Assembly: GCF_011761945.1 (NCBI RefSeq)
Contig: NZ_JAASQV010000001.1
Location: forward strand, 1,612,001-1,676,000
Direction of reading: 5' to 3'
Source of the DNA: Sphingomonas leidyi
GTDB lineage: Bacteria > Pseudomonadota > Alphaproteobacteria > Sphingomonadales > Sphingomonadaceae
Length of the DNA: 64,000 nt
Of this stretch, positions 45,666-55,205 are shown piece after piece. How positions within the stretch are numbered: the first letter of the stretch is position 1; every line of letters starts with the position of its first letter. The translations under genes were made by a program, and so were the position numbers. The notes beneath the pieces were generated by a model. That model did no database searches. It saw nothing but the letters and a program-made list of their open reading frames with translations, and was not told where the DNA came from.

Positions 45666-47405
45666 ATGCCCCGTTTGTCCCAGGCGCTCGCCACCGGACT
45701 CATGCTGGCACTGGTCGCAGCCTGCACCGATTCCGACAGGCGCGTCGCCGCGATTCCCGATCCGGCCGCTGCCGCGCCGGCACCCGAGGCGAAGACCGCG
45801 CAGGAAGCGCAGGACATCGTCTTGACCGGCTCGCGCGTGGCAGGCCGCCGCGACTCCGCGACGCCCGTCACGGCCCTCTCGTCCGCTTCGCCCGCCTTCG
45901 CACCCGCAGCCCGCAGCCGCGGCTATGTCGCGCGGGCCGAGCCGATGCCGGCGCCCCCCTATTATCGCGACACCGGGCGCGACAAGTTCACCGCGACGCA
46001 GCAGAACGCCTTCAAGATCGTCCGCGAAGAGCCCGTCTCCACCTTCTCGCTCGACGTCGATACCGCCTCCTATTCGTTCGTACGCGCGTCGCTGAACCAG
46101 AATGTCCTGCCGCAGCCGGCAGCGGTGCGGACCGAGGAGATGGTCAATTATTTCCCCTATGACTATGCGCCCGCGCGCACCGCGGACCAGCCGTTCAGCA
46201 CCAATGTCGCCGTGTTCCCGAGCCCCTGGTCGCCGGGGCGCAAGCTCGTCAGGATCGGCGTGAAGGGATATGAGATCCAGCGCGCGTCCCGTCCGCGCGC
46301 CAATCTCGTCTTCCTGATCGACACATCGGGCTCGATGAACGCGCCCAACAAGCTTCCCCTGGTCAAGCAGTCGCTGGCGATGCTGCTCGACCAGCTGGAC
46401 GGCAAGGACAGCGTGGCGATCGTCACCTATGCCGGCAGCGCGGGCACTGCGCTCGAGCCCACTCCGGCGAGCAGCAAGGACAAGATACTGGCCGTGATCG
46501 ACCGGCTGGGTGCGGGCGGCAGCACGGCGGGCGCCGAAGGCATCCGCCAGGCCTATGCGCTCGCCGAGCAGAACTTCGATCCCAAGGGCGTCAACCGCGT
46601 GATCCTGGCGACCGATGGCGACTTCAACGTCGGCATCACCAACGACAACGAGCTGAAGGGCTATGTCGAGCGCGAGCGCGGCAAGGGCGTGTTCCTCTCG
46701 GTGCTGGGCTTCGGCATGGGCAATTACAATGATGCGCTGATGCAGACGCTCGCCCAGAACGGCAATGGCGCGGCCGCCTATATCGACACGATCGGCGAGG
46801 CGCGGAAGACGCTCGTCGACGAAGCGACCTCGACGCTGTTCCCCATCGCGAAGGATGTGAAGATCCAGGTCGAGTTCAATCCCCGCGCCGTCTCCGAATA
46901 TCGGCTGATCGGCTATGAGACGCGGATGCTGAACCGCGACGACTTCGACAATGACAAGGTCGATGCCGGCGATGTCGGATCCGGCCAGACCGTGACGGCC
47001 ATCTACGAAGTGACTCCGGTCGGCGGCCCGCGCGCCATCGGCGACCTGCGCTACGCGGAGCAGGCGCCTGTCGCGGCAGGCGCCCGGAGCGACGAACTGG
47101 GCTTCGTCAAGATCCGCTACAAGCTGCCCAAGTCCGACACGAGCCGCCTCCTCACCACGCCGATCGATCGCGGCACCACCTTCGCCCGGTTCGAGGACGC
47201 GCCCCGGGACGCGCGCTTCGCGGCCGCGGTGGCGGGCTTCGCCGAGCTGTTGCGCGGCGGGCGCTACAATGGCCAGCTCGGCTTCGATGAAGTCCTGGGC
47301 ATGGCAAGCGCGGCGCGCGGAGAAGATGGTTTCGGCTATCGCTCGGAGTTCATCCAGCTCGTCCGCGCGGCCAAGACCGCCCATGCGATGGCGGCACTCC
47401 AATGA
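45666..47405 (+). CDS. VWA-domain lipoprotein (YfbK type)
   Basis: A 579-residue protein with a lipoprotein signal (MPRLSQALATGLMLALVAAC). An N-terminal linker contains DIVLTGSRVAGRRDSATPV. Then come the VWA-associated N-terminal domain (about 110-200; TFSLDVDTASYSFVRASLNQ), the VWA domain (about 210-390) with a complete MIDAS start DTSGSM near residue 219 and ATDGDFN, and a DUF3520 C-terminal domain (LGFVKIRYKLPKSDTSRL, DGFGYRSEFIQLVRAAKT). VWA proteins of this type bind ligands through a metal ion; the target is unknown. Confidence 0.9.
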   Translation: MPRLSQALATGLMLALVAACTDSDRRVAAIPDPAAAAPAPEAKTAQEAQDIVLTGSRVAGRRDSATPVTALSSASPAFAPAARSRGYVARAEPMPAPPYYRDTGRDKFTATQQNAFKIVREEPVSTFSLDVDTASYSFVRASLNQNVLPQPAAVRTEEMVNYFPYDYAPARTADQPFSTNVAVFPSPWSPGRKLVRIGVKGYEIQRASRPRANLVFLIDTSGSMNAPNKLPLVKQSLAMLLDQLDGKDSVAIVTYAGSAGTALEPTPASSKDKILAVIDRLGAGGSTAGAEGIRQAYALAEQNFDPKGVNRVILATDGDFNVGITNDNELKGYVERERGKGVFLSVLGFGMGNYNDALMQTLAQNGNGAAAYIDTIGEARKTLVDEATSTLFPIAKDVKIQVEFNPRAVSEYRLIGYETRMLNRDDFDNDKVDAGDVGSGQTVTAIYEVTPVGGPRAIGDLRYAEQAPVAAGARSDELGFVKIRYKLPKSDTSRLLTTPIDRGTTFARFEDAPRDARFAAAVAGFAELLRGGRYNGQLGFDEVLGMASAARGEDGFGYRSEFIQLVRAAKTAHAMAALQ

Positions 47406-47415
47406 TGACTCGATG

Positions 47416-47440
47416 GGTGCCGCCGCCAGGCGGCGGCACC
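47416..47440 (+). terminator. Hairpin after the VWA gene
   Basis: GGTGCCGCC-GCCAGGC-GGCGGCACC, a 9-bp stem 11 bases past the stop codon, followed by TTCACG without a T-run. May terminate or attenuate transcription before the TPR gene. Confidence 0.45.
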
Positions 47441-47577
47441 TTCACGAGGCTACGGCCGTGCGCGATCATGCCTTCGACCTGGCCGATATTGCCGCTATAG
47501 ATCGCCCAATGCCCGTACCCAGCCTCCGCTCCCCTTCCGGCTTCGGCACTTGCCGCCCCGCCGGCATGGAGGCCTGA

Positions 47578-48729
47578 ATGGATCGCGACGACGATATCGC
47601 CCGGCTGCTGCCCGAGCCGCCACCGCCACGCCCTGGCGGGCGCAGTGCGGCGATCGCGCGTGCCATGCGCAGGTTCGACGGCGATGAGCAACCGATTGCA
47701 ACCACCCCGCCCGGCCAGCCGGCGGCACCTGTCCGCCGGTGGCGCCAGCGGACGCAGATCGGCGCCTTCGCATCCATCCTGCTCGTCGCGGTGATTGCGA
47801 TTCCCCTCGCCCTGCAAAGACAGGCCGAGACGCCGCCAGCCCCCGGTCGGCCCGTGCCGGCAATCGAACGGACAGTGGCGACCGGGCCGGCGCGGCCCCA
47901 GGCCCCGGCACCCGAGCGCCCCGTCCCGATCCGGCGGGCCTCTCCGCATTTGCCTCCCACGCCCCCTTCCGCAGCCGCAAGGCCGGAGCCGGAGCCCCAG
48001 GCAGAGGCGCAAGCGGAACCCCGGCAAGCCGCTCCCACGACAGGCTATGCTCCCTTTGCGAGCCAGGACCTGGCGGCATCCTCGCAGCAGGATGCGGCGC
48101 CCTCCCCGGCGGCGCCACGCGCCAGGATGGCCGCGGCCCGGCCTGCACCGCTGCCGAGCGCGCCGATCGTCGTCACCGGCGGAAGGCTCGCCGCACCCTC
48201 CGCGGCCACGGGCACGCCCGTTACCGTGGCCGGTGAAGCCGAATCCGGTGCCGGCGAGATCATCGTAACCACCGCACGCAAATCCCGCGCCCGCAGAGCC
48301 GCCCGGCGCGGCGATTGGAACGCCTGCACGGTCCAGGATCCGGAACGGAGCCTGCGCGCCTGCAAGCGGCTGGTCGATCCCGGCGCGAAGGGAGACGCCG
48401 GCGTCGCGGCCGCGCGGCTGGCGGACGGGCTGACGCGGGCATGGCAAGGCGATTGGCAGGGCGCGATCGGTGCGCTGGACCAAGCCGTTGCGGTGCGGCC
48501 CGAACTCGCCTTCGCCTATCTCAACCGGGGCCTGGCCCATGGCCAGGAAGGCGACCTCGCGCGCGCGGAGGCGGATCTCGATCTCGCCGTGCGCTATGCA
48601 CCGCATGCGGCGCGCGGCTATTACAATCGGGGTCTCGTCCGCCGCATGCGCGGCAACGAACGCGGCGCGGACGCCGATATGGCGCGCGCCCGGGAACTCG
48701 ATACGCGGTATGAAGCGCTGGGGGATTGA
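47578..48729 (+). CDS. Single-pass membrane protein with TPR domain
   Basis: A 383-residue protein: a cytosolic N-terminal part (1-55), one membrane helix (IGAFASILLVAVIAIPLALQ, about 60-80), and a long Pro/Ala-rich linker (85-225) containing PIVVTGGRLAAP and EIIVTTARKSRARRAA. A C-terminal TPR domain follows (about 240-383; GDWQGAIGALDQAVAVRPEL, AFAYLNRGLAHGQEGDLARA, AARGYYNRGLVRRMRGNERG). The topology resembles anti-sigma factors with a periplasmic sensor, but no zinc-binding anti-sigma motif is visible. GGAGG lies before the ATG. Position after the ECF sigma and VWA genes suggests a shared envelope role. Confidence 0.72.
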   Translation: MDRDDDIARLLPEPPPPRPGGRSAAIARAMRRFDGDEQPIATTPPGQPAAPVRRWRQRTQIGAFASILLVAVIAIPLALQRQAETPPAPGRPVPAIERTVATGPARPQAPAPERPVPIRRASPHLPPTPPSAAARPEPEPQAEAQAEPRQAAPTTGYAPFASQDLAASSQQDAAPSPAAPRARMAAARPAPLPSAPIVVTGGRLAAPSAATGTPVTVAGEAESGAGEIIVTTARKSRARRAARRGDWNACTVQDPERSLRACKRLVDPGAKGDAGVAAARLADGLTRAWQGDWQGAIGALDQAVAVRPELAFAYLNRGLAHGQEGDLARAEADLDLAVRYAPHAARGYYNRGLVRRMRGNERGADADMARARELDTRYEALGD

Positions 48730-48746
48730 ACCGGCCCGGCGGCCGG

Positions 48747-48777
48747 GGCACGGAATTGCCGCCCCCGGAGCCGTGCC
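48747..48777. terminator. Possible terminator between convergent genes
   Basis: GGCACGG (48747-48753) pairs with CCGTGCC (48771-48777) across a 17-base loop, between the convergent TPR and oxidoreductase genes. No T-run. Confidence 0.35.
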
Positions 48778-48786
48778 GGCCGGCCC

Positions 48787-49911
48787 TCAGCCTCTCGTCG
48801 GGTCGATCAGGAACTTCTCGCCCGTCGCCTTGCGCTCATAGCTCCGGAGAACCTCCGGATCGAGCGCCTCGGCCAGGCCGATGACCCGTGTGTAATGGCT
48901 CGCGAAGGTCGTCGTCAGCTCGTCCGCCACGCGCCTGCGCATCCGGTCCGCCGCTTCCGCGCCCGCCTTGCGCAGGAACGGGAAGAGCAGCCAGCCGGAA
49001 ACGCTCCACTGGAAGCCGAAGGCCAGCCGGTTGAGCGTGGTCGGCGACAGGTCGAGCGCGCCATAGATGTAGAGCTGCTTGAAGACCTCCGATCCATAGC
49101 GATTATACGCGCTCATGCGCCGGACGGCCGCACGCTCCATGGCCTGGACGATCTCGCTGCCGAGCGTGCCGCCGCCGATCGCGTCGAAGGCGATGGTGGC
49201 GCCGGTTTCCGCCACCGCATCGGTGAGCCGGGCCGCGAAATCGGCATCCTTGCTGTTGAGGACATAGGTCGCCCCGATCGCGCGCAATATGTCGGCCTGC
49301 TCGTCGGATCGGACGATGTTGACGAGCGGAATGCCGTCGGCGAGGCAGATCTTCTGGAGCATCTGGCCGAGATTCGAGGCGGCGGCGGTATGGACGATCG
49401 CCGCATGCCCTTCGCGCCGTGCCGTCTCGACGAAACCCAGGGCCGTGAGCGGGTTCACGAACATCGAGGCGCCGTCGGCGGAAGTCGCGCCTTCCGGCAG
49501 CGGAATCACGTCCCGCGCCTTGATCCGGCGATAGTCGGCATACATCGCGCCACCCACCATCCCGACGCGCTTGCCTTCGAGTGCCGCGGCGTCCTTGCCG
49601 GCGGCGACGACGATACCGGCGCCTTCATTGCCGACCGGCATCGACTGCCCCACCCTTCCCCGCACGCTTCCAAGCCGCGCGCCAGGCACGGTGAAGGCGA
49701 GTCCGGGGCGATCGCCGCCGGTTTCCCGCAACGTCGCCAGATCGGCGGGGCCGAGCAACAGCCCCAGGTCGCTGGGGTTGATCGGTGTCGCTTCGATGCG
49801 GACGACGATCTCGTCATCGGCCGGCTCGCCGATCTCGACATCGAGCAGCGACAGGGAGAGCGTGCCGTCCTCGGCGATTTTCGAATGCAGCTCGCGCCCG
49901 GCAAATGTCAT
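48787..49911 (-). CDS. Zinc-type alcohol dehydrogenase / quinone oxidoreductase-like MDR protein
   Basis: A 374-residue medium-chain dehydrogenase/reductase. The GroES-like N-terminal half (IEATPINPSDLGLLLGPADL, MPVNEGAGIV-type PVGNEGAGIVVAAG) lacks the catalytic zinc cysteines, as in quinone oxidoreductases. The Rossmann half follows (AAIVHTAAASNLGQMLQKIC, ILRAIGATYVLNSKDADFAA, TIAFDAIGGGTLGSEIVQAM). Probable NADPH-dependent reductase; substrate unknown. It stands alone between two convergent/divergent neighbours. Confidence 0.88.
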   Translation of the reverse strand: MTFAGRELHSKIAEDGTLSLSLLDVEIGEPADDEIVVRIEATPINPSDLGLLLGPADLATLRETGGDRPGLAFTVPGARLGSVRGRVGQSMPVGNEGAGIVVAAGKDAAALEGKRVGMVGGAMYADYRRIKARDVIPLPEGATSADGASMFVNPLTALGFVETARREGHAAIVHTAAASNLGQMLQKICLADGIPLVNIVRSDEQADILRAIGATYVLNSKDADFAARLTDAVAETGATIAFDAIGGGTLGSEIVQAMERAAVRRMSAYNRYGSEVFKQLYIYGALDLSPTTLNRLAFGFQWSVSGWLLFPFLRKAGAEAADRMRRRVADELTTTFASHYTRVIGLAEALDPEVLRSYERKATGEKFLIDPTRG

Positions 49912-50132
49912 GTCTCTCTCCGCCTGGATTGGTGAAGCGACAGAGATGGTGCGGAGCCCGGCGACTGCAAGAAGGACTGCAGGAAGGATGGAAAGCCGCT
50001 CGATGGGGGGTGAATGCCCTTTCCCCTCCGGTCGCCCCCAAACGGTACGGATCGGCCGCGACTAAGGGTTTCTACGGAATGGGACATGCCCCCCGATCGC
50101 TTACTTCCGAATAGGTTGGAGCCGGAGAGGTT

Positions 50133-50300
50133 ATGACCGACAGCAAATATTTCGCGCAGCGCGCCGATGAGGAGCGTGATGCAGCGATGAAAGCCAAGGG
50201 AATGGCCAGCTTCCGCGCGCATATGGGCATGGCGCAGGAATATGAGCGCCGCGCGCGTGGCTTCAAACCCCGCCACGCCGACAAGGTCGTGCTCGACTGA
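50133..50300 (+). CDS. Small hypothetical protein (55 residues)
   Basis: MTDSKYFAQRADEERDAAMK followed by AKGMASFRAHMGMAQEYERR and a short basic end. It has a good Shine-Dalgarno (GGAGAGG) five bases before the ATG. It is a charged, helical, soluble protein; similar short proteins occur in sphingomonads, but no function is known to me. It is followed by a hairpin at 50414-50437. Confidence 0.65.
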   Translation: MTDSKYFAQRADEERDAAMKAKGMASFRAHMGMAQEYERRARGFKPRHADKVVLD

Positions 50301-50413
50301 ACGTTCGCGGCGGCTGCATCGCGCGGCTTCCACCTTCCCGAATCGGGCCCGCGCCCCTTCGCGCCACCACCCTGGCCTTCGCCGATCCGCGCCCGTGCCC
50401 GATCAGCGAAGAT

Positions 50414-50437
50414 CCGCCCCGGCGCGTGCCGGGGCGG
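50414..50437. terminator. Bidirectional terminator
   Basis: CCGCCCCGGC-GCGT-GCCGGGGCGG, a perfect 10-bp stem with AGGTTTTC on its plus-strand 3' side. It lies between the convergent 55-residue gene and the TonB receptor gene and can serve both. Confidence 0.75.
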
Positions 50438-50450
50438 AGGTTTTCGCGCA

Positions 50451-53444
50451 TCAGAACTCGGCGCTGACGCCAAGAGTGAAGGTGCGGCCGCTGGTGGTGT
50501 AGACCACCCGGCGCGCGATCGGGCCGCCGGCAAACTGCTCGATCGGCTCGTTGGTGAGGTTGATCCCCTCGGCAATCAGGCGGACGCCCTTCATCAGGTT
50601 CACATGCGCCTGGAAATCGATGTTGTGCGTGGCGGCGATATAGTCGCCGACATTCCCCACCGTGCCCAGGCCGGTATAGTATTTGCTCCGATAGGCGTCG
50701 GACACGCGCACGCCCCAGTCCTTGTCCTCATAGTAGAGCGTCGCGTTCGCCGCCCATTTCGACAGGCTGAACAGCGGCAGGCGGACGAAGGTGTTGCCCA
50801 CCTTGCCCTGCTGGTGCCCGTCGAACCAGGTGCCGTTGACGACCATGCCGAGATGCTTGAGCGGCCCCGGCAGGAAGGTGAAGTCGTGCTGGAACGCCAC
50901 TTCGATGCCCTTGATGTCCGCGCCGGGGCCGTTGATGGGCTGGCTCACGTCATAGGGGGTGCTGGCATTCTGGTCCTGGATCAGCAGCGACAGCGGCAGG
51001 CCGGTCTGACCATAGGGGATGGTGACCGTGGACGGCGAGATGAAGCTGTCCATGTTCTTGTAGAAGAAGCCGACCGAGGCGAAGCCGGTACGGTCCATAT
51101 ACCATTCGATCGAGCCCTCGACCGAGGTGGCCTTGTAGGGCTTGAGGAACGGGTTGCCGAGGCTGAGGCTGCCGCCGTTCGGGCGCGTGGTGATCGAGCC
51201 GGCCGCAGCCAGATCCCCCAGGCCCGGACGGTTGACGTTGCGGCTGGCGCTGACGCGCACCACCAGGTTCCTGGTCACGTCGAGCGCGACATTGGCGGCG
51301 GGCAGCCAGCCATTGCTGTTGGTCTCGATCGAGACCGGCACGAAGCCGGAGCCGGTGGCAAGATGCCCCGACGAGGTCAGATCGGTCGAGAAGTAGCGAA
51401 GGCCCGCATTGGCGCGCAGGCGCATGTCGCCGACATGGGTATCCAGGTCGAACTGGGCGAACCCGTTCCAGGTCTTCTCGTCGACCCGATAGTCGCTGCC
51501 CGCCTGCAGATTGGCGGCGGTCAGGTCGCGCTTGTCGCCGACATAGGCATAGATCGCGTCGACATTGCCGACGATGTACTGCAGCAGCGTGTCGGGCCCG
51601 ACGAGCTGTTTCATGCCGTTCGGCACGGGGATGTTCGCCGGCACGTTGTGGAACACCTTGTTGGCCCAGGTATAGCCCGTATTGGTGAACTTCTTGTAGG
51701 CGCCGCCGGCCTTGAAGGTCAGGCCGCCGCCCAGGTCGTAGGCGGCATCCAGCTTGCCGTTGAGATAGCGGTTGGTGATCGCATTCTCCTGCACGTCCAG
51801 GCGCTGGACGGTCCAGAGATCGGGGTTCTTCAGGTCGATGCCATAGGTGTTGACCGGGATGCGCGGCCGGGTGTCGTAGCTGAACGGCGTCTGCTTCGCC
51901 TCCATGAACACCTTGTCGAACACCGGCTGGGCGAAGTCCGACTGTTCATAGCCGCCCAGCGCATGGATGGTCAGCCGATCGCCGATCTTCCAGCTCAGAT
52001 TGGCGACGCCCTGATAGAAATCGGTGTGGTTTTTGACGATGTGATGCTCGGAGCGCAGGTCGATGCCCGTATAGCTCGCGGCGCGCAGCGTATTGGTGTC
52101 GTCGATCACCGCGCTGCGGATCACCTGCGTGCCGCCGACGCTGGCGCCGGTCAGCGGGTTGCTGCCCGCAGTGGCCAGCGCATAATCGTCGCGATAGTCC
52201 CACAGGCGGCCATAGAGGAAGTCGACGTCGAGCTTGAAATCGTCGCCCGGGTGATACTGGACCGACGAGGTGATCCCGAGCCGGCGGCGATCGGTATACC
52301 AGGTCGAGGGCGACTGGGCGGTCGGCTGATACACGCCGGCGAGCAGCTTGGCACGGGTCGCCGCGTCGATCTCGGGGCCGATATTGGTGGCGCCATATTT
52401 GGTCAGGCCCCAGCCCCAGTTGCGATAGCCATATTCGTTGCTCTTGATCTGGCTATAGGCGACCGAGACCAGCGCACCGAAATCGCCGGAGCGAGTCGAG
52501 GCCAGGCCGACGACGCGCGGGGTGACTCCGCTGGTGTTGGTGTTCGTCTGGCCCTTGGCGGAGACGACGAACTTCGAACCGGCATAGTCGAACGGCTTGG
52601 CGCTGTAGAGTTGCACGGTGCCGGCGATACCGCCCTCGTCCTGCTCCGCCGCGAACGACTTCTGCACCGCGACGCGGTTGAACAGTTCGGACGCGAACAG
52701 GCTGTAGTCGAACGAGCGCGAACGGCTGACCGCGCCGCGATTGTCCATGCCCGAGGCGGTGTTACCCATCACTTCCATGCCGTTCAGCTGGGTGCGGGTG
52801 AAATCCGCGCCCAGGCCGCGAAGCGCGATCTGCCGGCCCTCGCCGGTGTCGCGGGTGATGGTGATGCCGGGGATGCGCTGCAGCGCCTCGGCGAGATTCA
52901 GGTCGGGAAAGGCGGCGATATCGGAGGCGACGATATTGTCCTCGGCGCCGACGGCCTTGCGCTTCAGCTGCTGCGCCGCGGTGAGGCTCTCGCGATAGCC
53001 GGAAACGACGATCTCGGACTCTTCCTGGACGCGCGGCGCCTCGGGCTCGGCCTGCGCAGCGGCTTGCGCGACCGGCTTGGCGGCACCGGCATGAACGGCG
53101 CGGCGCGGCGCGGCCACCGCCCGCGCCGGCGTAAGCACCACAACGCCGCCGCGCATCGAGGCGATCAGGTTGGTGCCGCGCAGCAGCTGATCAAGCGCCG
53201 CGCGCACGGTGAGCGCACCCCGCACCCCGCCGGTGCGGCGGCCGGCGACCACGTTCGGCGCGACCACCACCTGCACGCCGGTGGCCTGCGAGAACTGCGA
53301 AATGGCGGTGCGCAGGTCCGACGCGCCGATGTCGAAGCGCATCTGCACGTGCATCGAGACTTCGGCGCTGCGTGCCTGGGCCATGGCCGGCATGGCGAGC
53401 ATGATTGCCACTGCCATGAGTGAAATTCCCCTAGTGCGATCCAT
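50451..53444 (-). CDS. TonB-dependent receptor with N-terminal secretin (STN) domain
   Basis: A 997-residue outer-membrane active transporter. Signal peptide (MDRTRGISLMAVAIMLAMPAMAQA), STN signalling domain (about 28-110; ATGVQVVVAPNVVAGRRTGG), TonB-box-like EIVVSGYRESL, plug domain (about 150-290; IPGITITRDTGEGRQIALRG, DFTRTQLNGMEV) and a 22-strand barrel ending in Phe (GVSAEF). The plug style matches the large Caulobacter/Xanthomonas/sphingomonad receptor group often linked to carbohydrates. With the FecI and FecR genes just upstream, the STN domain should relay substrate binding to FecR. Substrate unknown. Confidence 0.92.
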   Translation of the reverse strand: MDRTRGISLMAVAIMLAMPAMAQARSAEVSMHVQMRFDIGASDLRTAISQFSQATGVQVVVAPNVVAGRRTGGVRGALTVRAALDQLLRGTNLIASMRGGVVVLTPARAVAAPRRAVHAGAAKPVAQAAAQAEPEAPRVQEESEIVVSGYRESLTAAQQLKRKAVGAEDNIVASDIAAFPDLNLAEALQRIPGITITRDTGEGRQIALRGLGADFTRTQLNGMEVMGNTASGMDNRGAVSRSRSFDYSLFASELFNRVAVQKSFAAEQDEGGIAGTVQLYSAKPFDYAGSKFVVSAKGQTNTNTSGVTPRVVGLASTRSGDFGALVSVAYSQIKSNEYGYRNWGWGLTKYGATNIGPEIDAATRAKLLAGVYQPTAQSPSTWYTDRRRLGITSSVQYHPGDDFKLDVDFLYGRLWDYRDDYALATAGSNPLTGASVGGTQVIRSAVIDDTNTLRAASYTGIDLRSEHHIVKNHTDFYQGVANLSWKIGDRLTIHALGGYEQSDFAQPVFDKVFMEAKQTPFSYDTRPRIPVNTYGIDLKNPDLWTVQRLDVQENAITNRYLNGKLDAAYDLGGGLTFKAGGAYKKFTNTGYTWANKVFHNVPANIPVPNGMKQLVGPDTLLQYIVGNVDAIYAYVGDKRDLTAANLQAGSDYRVDEKTWNGFAQFDLDTHVGDMRLRANAGLRYFSTDLTSSGHLATGSGFVPVSIETNSNGWLPAANVALDVTRNLVVRVSASRNVNRPGLGDLAAAGSITTRPNGGSLSLGNPFLKPYKATSVEGSIEWYMDRTGFASVGFFYKNMDSFISPSTVTIPYGQTGLPLSLLIQDQNASTPYDVSQPINGPGADIKGIEVAFQHDFTFLPGPLKHLGMVVNGTWFDGHQQGKVGNTFVRLPLFSLSKWAANATLYYEDKDWGVRVSDAYRSKYYTGLGTVGNVGDYIAATHNIDFQAHVNLMKGVRLIAEGINLTNEPIEQFAGGPIARRVVYTTSGRTFTLGVSAEF

Positions 53445-53537
53445 TATGTTCCTCCGCTCGGGCGCGATGTGCGCCTCCGGGGAGGAAGACGGGGGCCGAT
53501 CAGCTTCCGGACAAAAGAATTTTATTGCAGCGCAATG

Positions 53538-54485
53538 TCATCGATCTGACGACGGCGTGACACCTTCACGGGCGGGAACCAGGTGCAGTTCATCCCCCTT
53601 GCGAACGACCTGAAAATCATAGGCAGCGCCCATGGCGTCAAGTAATTGCCGTGGATTATCAAGGCGAAACCGCCCGGCAACCGCGATCGATGCGAGCGAC
53701 CTGGGCGGCGGGACGATGCGCGAGCCACCGCGGCGATTGAGCGCATCGACCAGCTCGCCGAGCCGCATATTGTCGATGTCCAGCCAGCCCTGGCGCCAAT
53801 CCTGTTGCGTCGCATCGAAGCGCGTCGGCGCGCGCGCCTGACCGCCGGCGAAGCGGCTGCGCCAGCCGGCTTCGACGATCACCGCATGTCTGTCGGCGCC
53901 GTCACCACCGAAGCGCACCTTGCCGCGATAGACCGCGATGCGAACGCCGCCGCTTGCGATATCGATGTCGAACGCAGTGCCGAGTACCCGCGTCGCCGAT
54001 CCCTCGGCATGCACGGTGAAGGGCTGATCGGGCCGATGGGCGATGTCGAAATAGGCTTCGCCGCGCTGCATCGTCACGGTGCGGCGATCCGCGCCGAGCG
54101 TCACGTCGAGGCTGGTCGCGCCGTTGAGGTGGAGTTTCGAGCCGTCGGCGAGCGCGACATCGAGCTGCTGGCCCCGCGCCGTCTCGTAATGGATCGGCGC
54201 CGGCGCGGCGGCGCGGTACCAGCCGGCCTGCCAGCCGCCGATGCCGAACGCGGCGACCAACGCCAGCGCGCCGCCGGTGCCGATCGCGCGGCGGCGATTG
54301 GCGCGCATGGCCTGGACGTCCCCGTCCGAGAGCCGCGGGAGCTGGCCCATCGCATCGGCGAGCGCCGGATCGTCGAGCATCGCCTGGATATCGCCCGCCG
54401 CGGCGGGCGGCGCTTCGCCGAGCACCGCCTCGTCCTCGCGCATCGCCCAGTGGGCGGCATCCCGCAGAACCGCGCGCCGGCTCAC
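53538..54485 (-). CDS. FecR-family anti-sigma/transmembrane regulator
   Basis: A 315-residue inner-membrane protein. The cytosolic N-terminus holds DUF4880-like HWAMREDEAVLGEAPP. One membrane helix follows (ALALVAAFGIGGWQAGWY, about 75-92), then a FecR periplasmic domain (LDVALADGSKLHLNGATSLD, GEAYFDIAHRPDQPFTVHAE, ATRVLGTAFDIDI). A C-terminal STN-like domain covers the last 75 residues (NMRLGELVDALNRRGGSRIV). The GTG start at 54485 overlaps the sigma-factor stop (GTGA). It relays the receptor signal to the sigma factor. Confidence 0.9.
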   Translation of the reverse strand: MSRRAVLRDAAHWAMREDEAVLGEAPPAAAGDIQAMLDDPALADAMGQLPRLSDGDVQAMRANRRRAIGTGGALALVAAFGIGGWQAGWYRAAAPAPIHYETARGQQLDVALADGSKLHLNGATSLDVTLGADRRTVTMQRGEAYFDIAHRPDQPFTVHAEGSATRVLGTAFDIDIASGGVRIAVYRGKVRFGGDGADRHAVIVEAGWRSRFAGGQARAPTRFDATQQDWRQGWLDIDNMRLGELVDALNRRGGSRIVPPPRSLASIAVAGRFRLDNPRQLLDAMGAAYDFQVVRKGDELHLVPAREGVTPSSDR

Positions 54486-55018
54486 CGGGCAGCCCCTGCC
54501 GGCAAGCCGCGCCGTTCGAGCGCCGCGCGCAGATCGGCGACCGCGCGGGTGCAATGCTTCTCCACCGCGGCGAGGCTCATCTCGAGGTCGGCGGCGATGA
54601 TGGCGCAGGCCACGCCGTCGAGCCGGCGGCGCAGGAACACCTCGCGGCGCAGCGGCGGCATCACCTTGAGTGCCGCGACCAGGATTTCCACGCGCTGGCG
54701 ATAATCCAGGACTTCCTCGGCCCGCGGCAGGGGGCAGGCGATGTCCTCGGCCAGTTCGGCGGCCTCCGGCATCGCGCGACGGCGCCGGAAATGATCGAAG
54801 ACCAGGTTGCGCGCCACCGCGAAGCAGAAGGCGCCGACATCGGCGACGCCGCGCGTGCGGCGATAGTCATAGAGGCGGACATAGGTTTCCTGGACGATAT
54901 CCTCGCCCTCGTCCCGATCGCGCAGCCGGCCCTCGACGAAGCGCTGGAGCGCGGCGCGCAGCGCTACTTCCTCGGCCGCCGCATGGCGGCGCGCGACGAT
55001 GGCGGTCAGTTCGTTCAT
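54482..55018 (-). CDS. FecI-like ECF sigma factor
   Basis: A 178-residue ECF sigma factor. Region 2: GEDIVQETYVRLYDYRRTRG and FCFAVARNLVFDHFRRRRAM. Region 4: LPPLRREVFLRRRLDGVACA and EMSLAAVEKHCTRAVADLRA. It is cotranscribed with the FecR-like gene (4-base overlap) and with the TonB receptor behind it, forming a cell-surface signalling set. Confidence 0.9.
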   Translation of the reverse strand: MNELTAIVARRHAAAEEVALRAALQRFVEGRLRDRDEGEDIVQETYVRLYDYRRTRGVADVGAFCFAVARNLVFDHFRRRRAMPEAAELAEDIACPLPRAEEVLDYRQRVEILVAALKVMPPLRREVFLRRRLDGVACAIIAADLEMSLAAVEKHCTRAVADLRAALERRGLPAGAAR

Positions 55019-55205
55019 CGCGCCGCCTCCCCGCCAGGCCCTGCCCGCCCCGTCATGCCGCTCCTCCCCAGGGGAATCACCCTGCCCCTGCGAGGGCTAG
55101 ACCCACTCCATGAAGCGCGCATGACAGCCGGGACCGCTCCGGCTGCTTAAAACTGCAACCTGGCGCGCCTAAGCCGCTGCGAATCGAGCCGGAGGGAATG
55201 AAGCG

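Noticed and set aside
47402..47545. Minus-strand stretch with GYGHWAIYSGNIGQVEGM, resembling an NlpC/LRAT-type motif
   Set aside because: It lies between the VWA and TPR genes, its frame extends only through antisense of both genes, and the Cys/His catalytic context is absent; probably chance.
50604..53423. 939-residue plus-strand open frame opposite the TonB receptor gene
   Set aside because: Antisense shadow; the receptor has signal peptide, STN, plug and barrel features.
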